This document shows, one piece after another, positions 1-5,315 of a DNA stretch of 7,151 nucleotides. Position numbers and translations under genes: made by a program. Within the stretch, counting starts at the first letter, position 1, and each line of letters starts with the position of its first letter. The notes beneath the pieces are model-generated. The model ran no database searches. It was not told where the DNA came from and saw nothing but the letters and a program-made list of their open reading frames with translations. Origin of the DNA: Candidatus Saccharibacteria bacterium UBA949 (lineage in GTDB: Bacteria; Patescibacteriota; Saccharimonadia; Saccharimonadales; Saccharimonadaceae); NCBI GenBank assembly GCA_002293245.1, contig DBCV01000053.1, positions 1 to 7,151 on the forward strand. The letters are read 5' to 3'.

Positions 1-375
1 GGCTACGTTGACTGCGGGAGTGGCAGCGACTTCGGCTGCTGCGGCTTTGCTTGCGGATTTTTTCTTGGCGCCAGTTTTAGCTTTGGTAGCGGGCATGGCC
101 GGAGCCGGCTGGCTTTCGCCGTCAGCGCTGGCAGCTAGCTTTTCAAAGCTTTCCAGAATACGACCCAGGTTGACGAAAGGCGTTTTGTATTCTGCGGAAA
201 ACTTGTCGGCAAAGGTGCTTTTGCCACTGCTCGGCGCCCCATAAACCATGATTAGGAATGATTTGCTGGCAGCCAATGGGCCGCCTTTTGATTCGGGCAT
301 GCCCAAGAATCTTCGTCCACCGCCTCGGTTATTATTTCCACCATTCCCGCCCATTGATGCAGCATTTTTTGGCAT
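1..375 (-). CDS. P-loop ATPase/kinase-like protein, 5' part (gene runs off the left edge)
   Basis: 125 codons are open to the window edge with no stop, starting at ATG 375-373. The start is fixed by a strong Shine-Dalgarno GGAGG seven bases upstream; the in-frame ATG at 300-298 has none. A Gly/Asn/Arg-rich N-terminus (residues 1-25) leads to a hydrophobic strand (SFLIMVY, about 39-45) and a textbook Walker A, GAPSSGKST (residues 46-54), so the protein binds a nucleotide. The short strand-P-loop-helix order near the N-terminus resembles small predicted kinases of the AAA_33/zeta-toxin type, but the region that would show catalytic Asp/Arg residues and substrate specificity is outside the window. 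After residue 85 the chain becomes Ala/Lys/Pro-rich and low-complexity (86-125), probably a flexible linker or insertion. It is the second gene of a probable operon with the membrane gene ending at 393. ATP binding is well supported; the exact activity is unknown. Confidence 0.75.
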   Translation of the reverse strand, partial: MPKNAASMGGNGGNNNRGGGRRFLGMPESKGGPLAASKSFLIMVYGAPSSGKSTFADKFSAEYKTPFVNLGRILESFEKLAASADGESQPAPAMPATKAKTGAKKKSASKAAAAEVAATPAVNVA

Positions 376-382
376 ATAGTTA

Positions 383-387
383 CCTCC
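383..387 (-). promoter_or_regulatory. Shine-Dalgarno of the P-loop gene
   Basis: On the minus strand the sequence reads GGAGG, then seven bases, then ATG at 375. It lies in the 17-base gap after the stop of the upstream membrane gene. It decides the start of the P-loop gene and supports translation from a shared mRNA. Confidence 0.75.
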
Positions 388-392
388 GTTAT

Positions 393-1106
393 TTATAAAT
401 CCCTTTCGGTCATTATATCACGCCCACTAAAGCAAAGCAAGATTTGCGATGGCAGGTAGAAGATGAAGACCAAGAAGCCCGAGATGGCGGCAACACCGAC
501 ACCGAATTCACCAAAATAGTTGGAATTACTGCCCAAGAACTGCAAAGCCACGCAGATATCACAGGCCAGAAACAGCAGAACTCCGACTAGGCCGCAGACG
601 GCTGGCAGGTATTGTCGATTGAGCGACCACCTTTGCCCGGCCAGGCTGATGTGCAGAATTAGTGCAGAAACATATGCAAAAGCGATGGCGTAAATCGTGG
701 GCACGCCGGAATAGACGCAATACGACACCACTAGGATAATGATGGTGGCGTAGATGGGCAAGAACTTCACGCCCGCCTGGCTAAGACGCAGGATATGAAA
801 GAATTGAGCCAGAATAAATACGCTCACGCCGATAAACTGCCAGTTCAACCACATTAGACAGGTGTCGGCGAGCAGAGTTAGGGCCATGGCAAACAACAGT
901 TTGTGATCTTTGCCGCGCTTGTGCGCCAAAAATATAAAGCAGAGTACAACACCCAGGTATTTGAGGCCAGCAGAGAGCATGTTCAGGCCGCTGCTCTTTA
1001 CGGCGAAGTTGACGGCGTCGAGCGAAACAAAGGCACAAGAAAGCCCAGCCCAGGCGGCGAACCACCAGAAATTACGGCGCACCACCCCCAAAAACTGGTT
1101 AATCAT
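393..1106 (-). CDS. Polytopic membrane protein, YhhN/TMEM86 (lysoplasmalogenase)-like
   Basis: 237 residues, almost entirely hydrophobic, with about seven or eight predicted membrane spans. Two parts resemble the YhhN/TMEM86 family: a span with LLADTCL followed by FIGVSVFILAQFFHI (Asp81, about residues 78-105), and a later span with GVLLFLACDICVALQF followed by a hydrophobic LPSQILLCFS segment (Asp183, about residues 174-226). In that family, paired membrane-embedded aspartates are linked to hydrolysis of the vinyl-ether bond of lysoplasmalogens. Whether this protein has that activity, or is only a fold relative, cannot be told from sequence alone. The start ATG has no Shine-Dalgarno but sits six bases after a good -10 box, so the mRNA is probably leaderless. 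The gene is divergent from the histidine kinase across 93 bases and is followed 17 bases later by the P-loop gene, probably one transcript. The ending TERDL is followed by TAA. Confidence 0.6.
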   Translation of the reverse strand: MINQFLGVVRRNFWWFAAWAGLSCAFVSLDAVNFAVKSSGLNMLSAGLKYLGVVLCFIFLAHKRGKDHKLLFAMALTLLADTCLMWLNWQFIGVSVFILAQFFHILRLSQAGVKFLPIYATIIILVVSYCVYSGVPTIYAIAFAYVSALILHISLAGQRWSLNRQYLPAVCGLVGVLLFLACDICVALQFLGSNSNYFGEFGVGVAAISGFLVFIFYLPSQILLCFSGRDIMTERDL

Positions 1107-1112
1107 AACTAT

Positions 1113-1141
1113 ATTGTATCGGACTTCGACTAATTATGCAA
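1113..1141 (-). promoter_or_regulatory. Promoter of the YhhN-like/P-loop operon, leaderless
   Basis: Read on the minus strand: -35 TTGCAT (1141-1136), a 17-base spacer, then -10 TACAAT (1118-1113). The ATG begins six bases after the -10 box, so the expected transcription start falls on or next to the A of the ATG. No Shine-Dalgarno is present, consistent with a leaderless transcript. Confidence 0.7.
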
Positions 1142-1147
1142 CGAAGT
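1123..1147. promoter_or_regulatory. Inverted repeat between divergent promoters (candidate operator)
   Basis: ACTTCG (1123-1128) and CGAAGT (1142-1147) form a perfect 6-base inverted repeat with 13 bases between. The arms bracket the -35 box of the leftward promoter and end 15 bases before the -35 of the rightward one. A regulator bound here could affect both genes. The short arm length means chance is possible. Confidence 0.3.
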
Positions 1148-1161
1148 GGGCAGACGAATAC

Positions 1162-1190
1162 TTGGACATTGCAAGAAACTCATGTATAAT
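1162..1190 (+). promoter_or_regulatory. Promoter of the histidine kinase, near-leaderless
   Basis: TTGGAC (1162-1167), a 17-base spacer, and a perfect TATAAT (1185-1190). The expected transcription start is about 1197, only about three bases before the ATG at 1200. This rules out the in-frame GTG at 1146, which lies upstream of the -35 box. Confidence 0.75.
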
Positions 1191-1199
1191 ACTTGCTAT

Positions 1200-2924
1200 A
1201 TGGGTAAGAAGCGTCATCTGCTGAGTGTTTTGAACAAACGGGTTTTTCGGCGACTCGAGATTCCTCCGGTGATTCCGCGTGTTGCCGGACTGGTGATGCC
1301 ACTGGTTTTGGTGGGGTATAGCTTGTTGACGATGGAGTTTTGGCTGCCAACGTGGGAAAATGTGGCTTTTATTACAGTCAGCTGCCTATGGTTGATTCTC
1401 GGGATTTGGCAATTCTCGCCGTCGGCGCCGATTAGGCCTTGGTTTAAGGTGATTGCCAACAACATTTTTGCGGCATTTTTCGCGGTTTATATCGGGTCGT
1501 TTTGGACAGCGCTAGTTGTAGCATGGGTAGTGCTTGGGATTGAATCGGCCTTGATTGTTTCGCCTACGGCGGGGGCAGTGACGGCAGTGTTTGCGGTCGT
1601 GGCTTCGATTATCCGCGCTTTTCGCGATGGTGGTGGCATAGACTACCTGGACATTGCGGGATTGATTGCTACGGTCGTGAGTATTGTATTCGCGGCGATT
1701 TTTGTACTGCGAATGCTTACGGAGTACTCCAAGAGCGAGGACCGGCTACTGGAAGCTATGGCGGCCGCGACTAGGCAAAAAGAGAGGCTGGACACGACTA
1801 TTAATGCCATCACAGAGGTGATTATTGCGACTGACAGCAGGGGCAAGGTGCTGCTGTATAATGCTGCCGCGCTGAATCTACTGGACACTAACGAAAACCT
1901 CAAGAGATACTATGTTTACGACCTGTTGCGGCTTTCAACCGAGCGGCGCGGGCGAGTGGACCTGAAAAGATTTATTGAAACGCTGGAACATATCACGACT
2001 CGCGATAATTGGTACTATAACGCTGGGCCCAAAGATCGAATTCGACTGGAAGTGACGATTTCGCCGATCAAAACTGCTTTTTCTGGCGCCGGCGAAGCTC
2101 GGGAGATGGCCGAAAAAGCGAATCCTGGGCGGCGCAAAGCATTTTCGGGCTATGTGTTTGTGATTAACGACGTGACGAAACGGAAGGAGCTGGAAGAAGA
2201 AAAGGATATATTTATTGGCAAGACTTCGCACGAATTGCGCAAACCGGTGGCGATGTTGGAGGGTAGCTTGAGCAACTTGGCGCTGATGGAGCAGAGGGGG
2301 ATGTTGACGCGGGCCAAATTGCAAGATGCGTTGGATGCGACACACCGACAGGCGCAGTATCTGGCGGGACTAGTGAACCAACTGACGGCTGTATCCGAAG
2401 CCGAGCAGGCATTAGACACAAAGTTGGAGAGTATTGCACCGGCCGGGGTGGTTTCCGACTTGGCGCTGCGCTATGGCGACGAGGTGATCGCCAAGAAATT
2501 GAAGTTAGCGACTGAGATCACTGAGGATCTACCGCAGGTGCGAACTTCGCGAGTACATCTGGAAGAGGTGTTGCAAAACTTTATTGGCAATGCAATCAAA
2601 TACACTCCGAGCGGCACGATTACGATTGGCGTGCGTGCCGGAGAGCCTTTGCGAGAGACCGGCGAGCCAACGGTTAAGTTCTTTATCCGCGACACTGGTG
2701 TCGGGCTGTCCAAGGCCGACCAGACGCGCATTTTTGAGAAATTCTACCGAGTGGAAGATTACTTGACAGAATCAACCAGTGGCATGGGACTGGGGCTGTA
2801 TTTGGTGGCTAAGCTGGCCAAGTTGCTGGGCGGGGATGTCGATGTGGAATCCGAGCTGGGCAGGAACCACGGCTCGACTTTTTCGATTTCGCTCCCGGTT
2901 GAAGAACCGCTGGATAAGGCGTAA
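1200..2924 (+). CDS. Orphan membrane histidine kinase with PAS domain
   Basis: 574 residues from ATG 1200. I chose this start because the promoter lies just upstream; a longer in-frame reading from GTG 1146 would begin before the promoter. The N-terminus carries about five or six membrane spans (residues 28-172) with very short loops and no large extracellular sensor, so the signal may be membrane-borne or intracellular. A PAS-like domain follows (about 196-330), containing an Ala/Glu/Lys-rich loop (about 293-315). The kinase core is complete: H-box SHELRKP with phospho-acceptor His344, N-box NFIGNAIKYTP with Asn464, G1 box DTGVGL from Asp498, F-box IFEKFYRV, and G2 box GMGLGL from Gly528. 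It should autophosphorylate and pass phosphate to a response regulator, but none is encoded beside it: upstream is a divergent membrane gene, downstream a separately promoted sortase. The target is therefore unknown. It ends in TAA at 2922-2924. Confidence 0.95.
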   Translation: MGKKRHLLSVLNKRVFRRLEIPPVIPRVAGLVMPLVLVGYSLLTMEFWLPTWENVAFITVSCLWLILGIWQFSPSAPIRPWFKVIANNIFAAFFAVYIGSFWTALVVAWVVLGIESALIVSPTAGAVTAVFAVVASIIRAFRDGGGIDYLDIAGLIATVVSIVFAAIFVLRMLTEYSKSEDRLLEAMAAATRQKERLDTTINAITEVIIATDSRGKVLLYNAAALNLLDTNENLKRYYVYDLLRLSTERRGRVDLKRFIETLEHITTRDNWYYNAGPKDRIRLEVTISPIKTAFSGAGEAREMAEKANPGRRKAFSGYVFVINDVTKRKELEEEKDIFIGKTSHELRKPVAMLEGSLSNLALMEQRGMLTRAKLQDALDATHRQAQYLAGLVNQLTAVSEAEQALDTKLESIAPAGVVSDLALRYGDEVIAKKLKLATEITEDLPQVRTSRVHLEEVLQNFIGNAIKYTPSGTITIGVRAGEPLRETGEPTVKFFIRDTGVGLSKADQTRIFEKFYRVEDYLTESTSGMGLGLYLVAKLAKLLGGDVDVESELGRNHGSTFSISLPVEEPLDKA

Positions 2925-2944
2925 TTACTACCCGTTAATGTTGC

Positions 2945-2958
2945 ATGTCTATTGACAT
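2945..2958. promoter_or_regulatory. Inverted repeat over the sortase -35 box (candidate operator)
   Basis: ATGTC (2945-2949) and GACAT (2954-2958) form a perfect inverted repeat with a 4-base spacer, and the right arm overlaps the TTGACA box. A direct copy GCATGT also occurs at 2943-2948 and 2965-2970, one on each side of the -35. Such an arrangement could let a repressor control a promoter that is otherwise very strong. Short arms, so tentative. Confidence 0.3.
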
Positions 2959-2980
2959 ATATTAGCATGTGTGCTATAAT
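2952..2980 (+). promoter_or_regulatory. Perfect consensus sigma-70-type promoter of the sortase gene
   Basis: TTGACA (2952-2957), exactly 17 bases, then TATAAT (2975-2980) preceded by the extended -10 element TGC (2972-2974). The expected transcription start is about 2987, giving a leader of about 38 bases with a Shine-Dalgarno. The in-frame TTG at 2983 lies before the predicted transcription start and is excluded. Confidence 0.9.
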
Positions 2981-3011
2981 GCTTGCATAGGGCGGTATCG
3001 GATTGCCCATT

Positions 3012-3018
3012 GGGGAGA
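3012..3018 (+). promoter_or_regulatory. Shine-Dalgarno of the sortase gene
   Basis: GGGGAGA is followed six bases later by ATG at 3025. Together with the promoter it fixes the sortase start at 3025. Confidence 0.7.
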
Positions 3019-3024
3019 TTTTTT

Positions 3025-3726
3025 ATGCTATTTTTGAGGAGAACTGGGGTGGTGCTTGGTAGTTTTTTGATTTGTGTAATGGGCGTGGTTTCGGCTGTTT
3101 CGGCGATTGGCTCGAGGCAGGCGGACTTTTTTGACGTTTTTGGTGAAAAACCCATAGAAAGTGTGGTAAAACGGCCGGAAATTGAGGTTTTTGAACAAAA
3201 GAGTCAAGAGATTAGTGAATCGGTTAACTGGGGTCGCGGCTACTCGCAACCGACGAGCTCGCAGGTTCGTACGGCTGCAGCAGACCGAGGTACTCCGGGT
3301 CGAGGATCTGGGCCGGTATATGGCGAGTTGATTTCGATACCGAGCATCGGGCTGCAGGCGGGCTTGGTTGGTGTTGGGCTGGATGCTAGTGGTGCAGTGG
3401 GTGTGCCGGCAGCCCAAGTCGGGTGGTATAACGGGAGCTCGCGGCCGGGTCAGGCCGGAGCGTCGTTTTTGGACGGGCATACGCCGGGGGTGTTCGGCGG
3501 GTTGCGGAATGTGGCGGCTGGGGCTACGGTGAATGTGGTGATGGATGGGCAGACGTATAGCTATCGCGTAGTGAGGACGGAGACTACTTTGCTGGAGCAG
3601 GTGGATATGCTCGCGATCCTGACGTATGGTGGGGGTCAGGATACGTTGGTGATGATGACGTGTGCGGGGTCGCCGATTGGCAACACTTATTCGCACAGGT
3701 TGACGGTTTATGCTGTTAGAATCTAA
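3025..3726 (+). CDS. Class F-like sortase (cysteine transpeptidase)
   Basis: 233 residues from ATG 3025. A short basic N-terminus (FLRR) and a hydrophobic segment (about residues 8-28) form an uncleaved signal anchor or signal peptide; residues 29-95 look like an extended stalk. The catalytic domain follows: ISIPSIGLQAGLVGVGLD (beta strands near residue 102-119), catalytic His152 in LDGHTPGVF, Cys213 in TLVMMTCAG (the TLxTC signature), and Arg225 in YSHRLTVYA. All three active-site residues are therefore present and spaced as in sortases. Short length, the GHT-then-VF-then-L pattern and lack of a C-terminal membrane segment fit class F (actinobacterial/Patescibacteria type), though class E is not fully excluded. 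Sortases cut a C-terminal sorting motif of exported proteins and join them to peptidoglycan or pilin subunits outside the cell. No substrate with such a motif is visible here. It has its own strong promoter and need not be cotranscribed with the upstream kinase. Confidence 0.93.
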   Translation: MLFLRRTGVVLGSFLICVMGVVSAVSAIGSRQADFFDVFGEKPIESVVKRPEIEVFEQKSQEISESVNWGRGYSQPTSSQVRTAAADRGTPGRGSGPVYGELISIPSIGLQAGLVGVGLDASGAVGVPAAQVGWYNGSSRPGQAGASFLDGHTPGVFGGLRNVAAGATVNVVMDGQTYSYRVVRTETTLLEQVDMLAILTYGGGQDTLVMMTCAGSPIGNTYSHRLTVYAVRI

Positions 3727-3753
3727 GGAGTTTTCTTATTTCCTAGAAACAGT

Positions 3754-3795
3754 CCATCGACTAGTATTGTAATTCTTTACAACGTCTAGCGATGG
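3754..3795. repeat. Long interrupted hairpin after the sortase gene
   Basis: CCATCG (3754-3759) pairs with CGATGG (3790-3795), CTAG (3761-3764) with CTAG (3786-3789), and TTGTAA (3767-3772) with TTACAA (3777-3782) around a TTCT loop. That is 16 pairs, broken by a bulged A and a small internal loop. It starts 27 bases after the sortase stop. No T-run follows on either strand, so it is not a classic intrinsic terminator. The core TTGTAA-N4-TTACAA could equally be a protein-binding palindrome. Confidence 0.5.
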
Positions 3796-3816
3796 CGTTT
3801 GTTCGCCTTGCGCCAA

Positions 3817-3916
3817 AATCTACTTACGAGGGACGTTGTTCGCCCAACCTGTCGTCACAGGTGGGCGCCAACTCGCCCTCGGCCCGTGGCCTGCGGGATG
3901 CCCTCGCAAGTAGATT
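3817..3916 (-). ncRNA. Candidate structured RNA: 16-pair stem enclosing two hairpins
   Basis: The arms 3817-3832 and 3901-3916 are complementary at 15 of 16 positions. The only mismatch is A3826 opposite C3907, which becomes a G-U pair if the minus strand is transcribed; this is why I suggest that strand. Inside are two GC-rich hairpins. The first pairs 3835-3838 with 3869-3872, 3841-3845 with 3863-3867 and 3847-3852 with 3857-3862 around a 4-base loop. The second pairs 3876-3878 with 3895-3897 and 3881-3884 with 3888-3891 around a 3-base loop. The layout is a three-way junction. It lies between the convergent sortase and AI-2E transporter genes, so it could be a 3'-UTR element, a bidirectional stop structure or an independent small RNA. 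I recognise no known family (not tRNA, tmRNA, RNase P or SRP RNA) and no clear promoter of its own. Confidence 0.45.
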
Positions 3917-3936
3917 GTGGCTCCGGCGAAAACCAC
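3917..3936. repeat. Small hairpin flanking the structured element
   Basis: GTGG (3917-3920) pairs with CCAC (3933-3936) around a 12-base loop. It directly abuts the basal stem ending at 3916 and may stack on it. Only four pairs, so weak alone. Confidence 0.3.
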
Positions 3937-3985
3937 GATTTACATTAGTAGGATTCGCGCTTTTTATGATCCGGTCCTCAATACT

Positions 3986-5095
3986 CTACTCAGTTTTTGG
4001 CGCAGTGTTGCGCTTGGAGAGGCGTTCGACGGCGCCGAGTTCTTTGATGAGGACTTGGATGCAGCCGGCGATAGGGATGGCGATAATACCGCCGAGCAGG
4101 CCGAACATGTAGATGCCGATGGTGACGGAGCCGAGAATGGCTAGCGCGGGCAGCTTGGACGATCGAGACTGGACGGCCGGGGCAATCACGTTATTTTCGA
4201 CCTGCTGGTAAACTACAAAGAAGATGGCGTAGATGATGCCGGCGGGAACGCTATTGAAGGCAAGCAAAATGGCCACAATGGCCCCGCCGATGACGGCGCC
4301 AAACATGGGTATGAGACTCATGACACCAGTGATCAAACCGAAGGGCAGGGCAAGGCCAGCATCGAGACCGAAAATCAAGCAGAGGACAAAGACGATTAAC
4401 GAAGTGACTGCGCCGTCGATGAGCGATACTAGCAGCTGACCGCCAACGTAGTTGCTGACCACGGCCGCCATTTTTTCTAGCATTAGCCGAATTTTGTTGG
4501 CGCGGGCGCTGCCCTTGAATAGCTCCCAGGTTTTGCGCATCATGGCTGGGCCATCGACTAGAATCAAGAAGGCTAGGACAAGGACCAAGATGATCATACC
4601 AACGGAGGAGATAAACGACCCCGCGCTACCCCAGAGGTCGAATTGCATGCCACTGCCGGAAAAACCACCGAAGAATTGGGTGACGGAGTTAGATATGGTG
4701 TTGGCGATATTGCCGAGGCCATAGCTGTCCGCACCGGCGAGGATGTTATTCCAGCCGCTGGTGGCAGATTCGACCATAGCAGGCAGTTCGCGGGCAAAGC
4801 GGATGGTTTGATCTATGATAGTTGGCACCACGATGGCAATGATTGCGCCCAGCACGGAGACGACGATGATATAAGCCAGTGCCGTGGCCAGCTTGCGCAT
4901 TTTGCCGTGACCAGGCAAGATATTGGCCATTTTGCTGACGATGGGGTTAAGGGCCAGGGCCAAGAAAAGTGAGGCGCCGAGGATTAGCAAGCCAGTGCGA
5001 GCCGACCAAATAATAAAGCCGGCCAAGCAGATGCCGAACGGCACCAGCCAAAAACGGATGAAGGTTTTGGTGTCCACCTTGATTTTAGTTTCCAT
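3986..5095 (-). CDS. AI-2E family transporter (PF01594-type permease)
   Basis: 369 residues, a normal length for the family. The order of parts is typical: two N-terminal spans (about 15-50), a third (about 69-91), a long amphipathic stretch with IRFARELPAMVES (98-110) and a Gly-rich region (118-160), a further span (161-180), then the conserved C-terminal half: YVGGQLLVSLIDG (216-228), LPFGLITGVMSLIPMFGAVIGG (250-271), the signature YQQVENNVIAPAV (296-308), and a final Gly-rich hydrophobic pair (315-349). The family is named after an autoinducer-2 exporter, but members also include sodium/proton antiporters and many untested proteins, so the substrate here is unknown. The start ATG has no Shine-Dalgarno and sits six bases after an extended -10 box, so the mRNA is probably leaderless. 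It converges with the sortase gene and lies downstream of, but separately promoted from, the FISUMP gene. Confidence 0.93.
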   Translation of the reverse strand: METKIKVDTKTFIRFWLVPFGICLAGFIIWSARTGLLILGASLFLALALNPIVSKMANILPGHGKMRKLATALAYIIVVSVLGAIIAIVVPTIIDQTIRFARELPAMVESATSGWNNILAGADSYGLGNIANTISNSVTQFFGGFSGSGMQFDLWGSAGSFISSVGMIILVLVLAFLILVDGPAMMRKTWELFKGSARANKIRLMLEKMAAVVSNYVGGQLLVSLIDGAVTSLIVFVLCLIFGLDAGLALPFGLITGVMSLIPMFGAVIGGAIVAILLAFNSVPAGIIYAIFFVVYQQVENNVIAPAVQSRSSKLPALAILGSVTIGIYMFGLLGGIIAIPIAGCIQVLIKELGAVERLSKRNTAPKTE

Positions 5096-5101
5096 GGTTT
5101 G

Positions 5102-5110
5102 ATTATAGCA
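5102..5110 (-). promoter_or_regulatory. Extended -10 promoter of the AI-2E gene, leaderless
   Basis: The minus strand reads TGC then TATAAT (5110-5102), six bases before the ATG at 5095, so transcription should start at the ATG itself. The -35 region at a 17-base spacing (TAGTAG, 5130-5125) is poor; the extended -10 may compensate. Confidence 0.65.
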
Positions 5111-5130
5111 TACTTGGGGGAAATCTACTA

Positions 5131-5144
5131 TGGGTCCTGACCCA
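5131..5144 (-). repeat. Short perfect inverted repeat at the end of the long hairpin
   Basis: TGGGTC and GACCCA flank a 2-base spacer. The sequence GACCC at 5139-5143 is shared with the outer arm of the long hairpin, so the two pairings cannot form together: this small hairpin and the basal stem are alternatives. No T-run of terminator type follows on the minus strand. Confidence 0.45.
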
Positions 5145-5305
5145 CATGCACTTTTTCTTCATTCCTGCATACGTCCGTCCCGAGACGAAGCTGCAAGAGG
5201 AAGTTTCCTCTCTTTCTCTCTTCTTTGGAAGAGAGAAATTCACTCCTCATCGTCTCGGGACGGAGTATCGCAGGGCTGAAATCAAAAAAGTGCATGCGGG
5301 TCAGG
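5136..5305 (-). ncRNA. Candidate structured RNA/long inverted repeat with two inner hairpins
   Basis: A 170-base element starts 10 bases after the FISUMP stop (minus sense) and ends about 30 bases before the AI-2E -10 box. Its arms pair over about 48 Watson-Crick pairs: 5136-5143 with 5298-5305, 5145-5156 with 5285-5296, 5158-5161 with 5277-5280, 5164-5168 with 5270-5274, 5169-5172 with 5265-5268, and 5174-5188 with 5250-5264, with small bulges and one larger internal loop. Inside lie two perfect hairpins: 7 pairs (5196-5202 with 5205-5211) and 11 pairs (5213-5223 with 5228-5238). The mismatch A5144/C5297 inside the longest helix becomes a G-U pair on the minus strand, although one other position (T5163/G5275) favours the plus strand. 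It could end or stabilise the FISUMP mRNA, be a separate RNA, or be a small non-autonomous mobile element. No known family is recognised. Confidence 0.5.
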
Positions 5306-5315
5306 TCGTGTGGAT

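Noticed and set aside
8..244. Plus-strand open frame at the left edge
   Set aside because: It is the complement of the P-loop gene, which has a Walker A motif and a Shine-Dalgarno.
1146..1199. Upstream GTG start for the histidine kinase (18 extra residues)
   Set aside because: It lies before the -35 and -10 boxes at 1162-1190, so it would not be on the mRNA from that promoter; the extra residues look non-native.
2983..3024. TTG start for the sortase (14 extra residues)
   Set aside because: It lies at or before the predicted transcription start; ATG 3025 has a Shine-Dalgarno at proper spacing and is directly followed by a signal-anchor sequence.
3779..3872. Integron attC-like site (CAAC/GTTG pairs)
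   Set aside because: The core sites GTTRRRY are not in the right order or spacing, and there is no integrase or gene cassette nearby.
3740..3940. tmRNA, RNase P RNA or SRP RNA
   Set aside because: No tRNA-like ends or tag frame, no RNase P core sequence such as GAGGAAAGTCC, and no SRP GGAAGG-type loop on either strand.
3727..3985. Classic intrinsic terminator for the sortase or AI-2E gene
   Set aside because: Hairpins are present but none is directly followed by a T-run on the relevant strand.
3792..4112. Plus-strand open frame between the sortase and AI-2E genes
   Set aside because: It crosses the structured element and then runs antisense to the AI-2E coding region; its composition is a frame shadow and it has no family resemblance.
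5174..5264. Self-cleaving ribozyme (hammerhead type) in the long hairpin
   Set aside because: A three-helix layout is present, but the needed CUGAUGA and GAAA core with a cleavage triplet is absent; GATGAGGAG is only a partial resemblance.
5131..5305. T-box or other leader riboswitch for the AI-2E gene
   Set aside because: The AI-2E -10 box lies downstream of the element and predicts a leaderless mRNA, and no T-box antiterminator sequence is visible.
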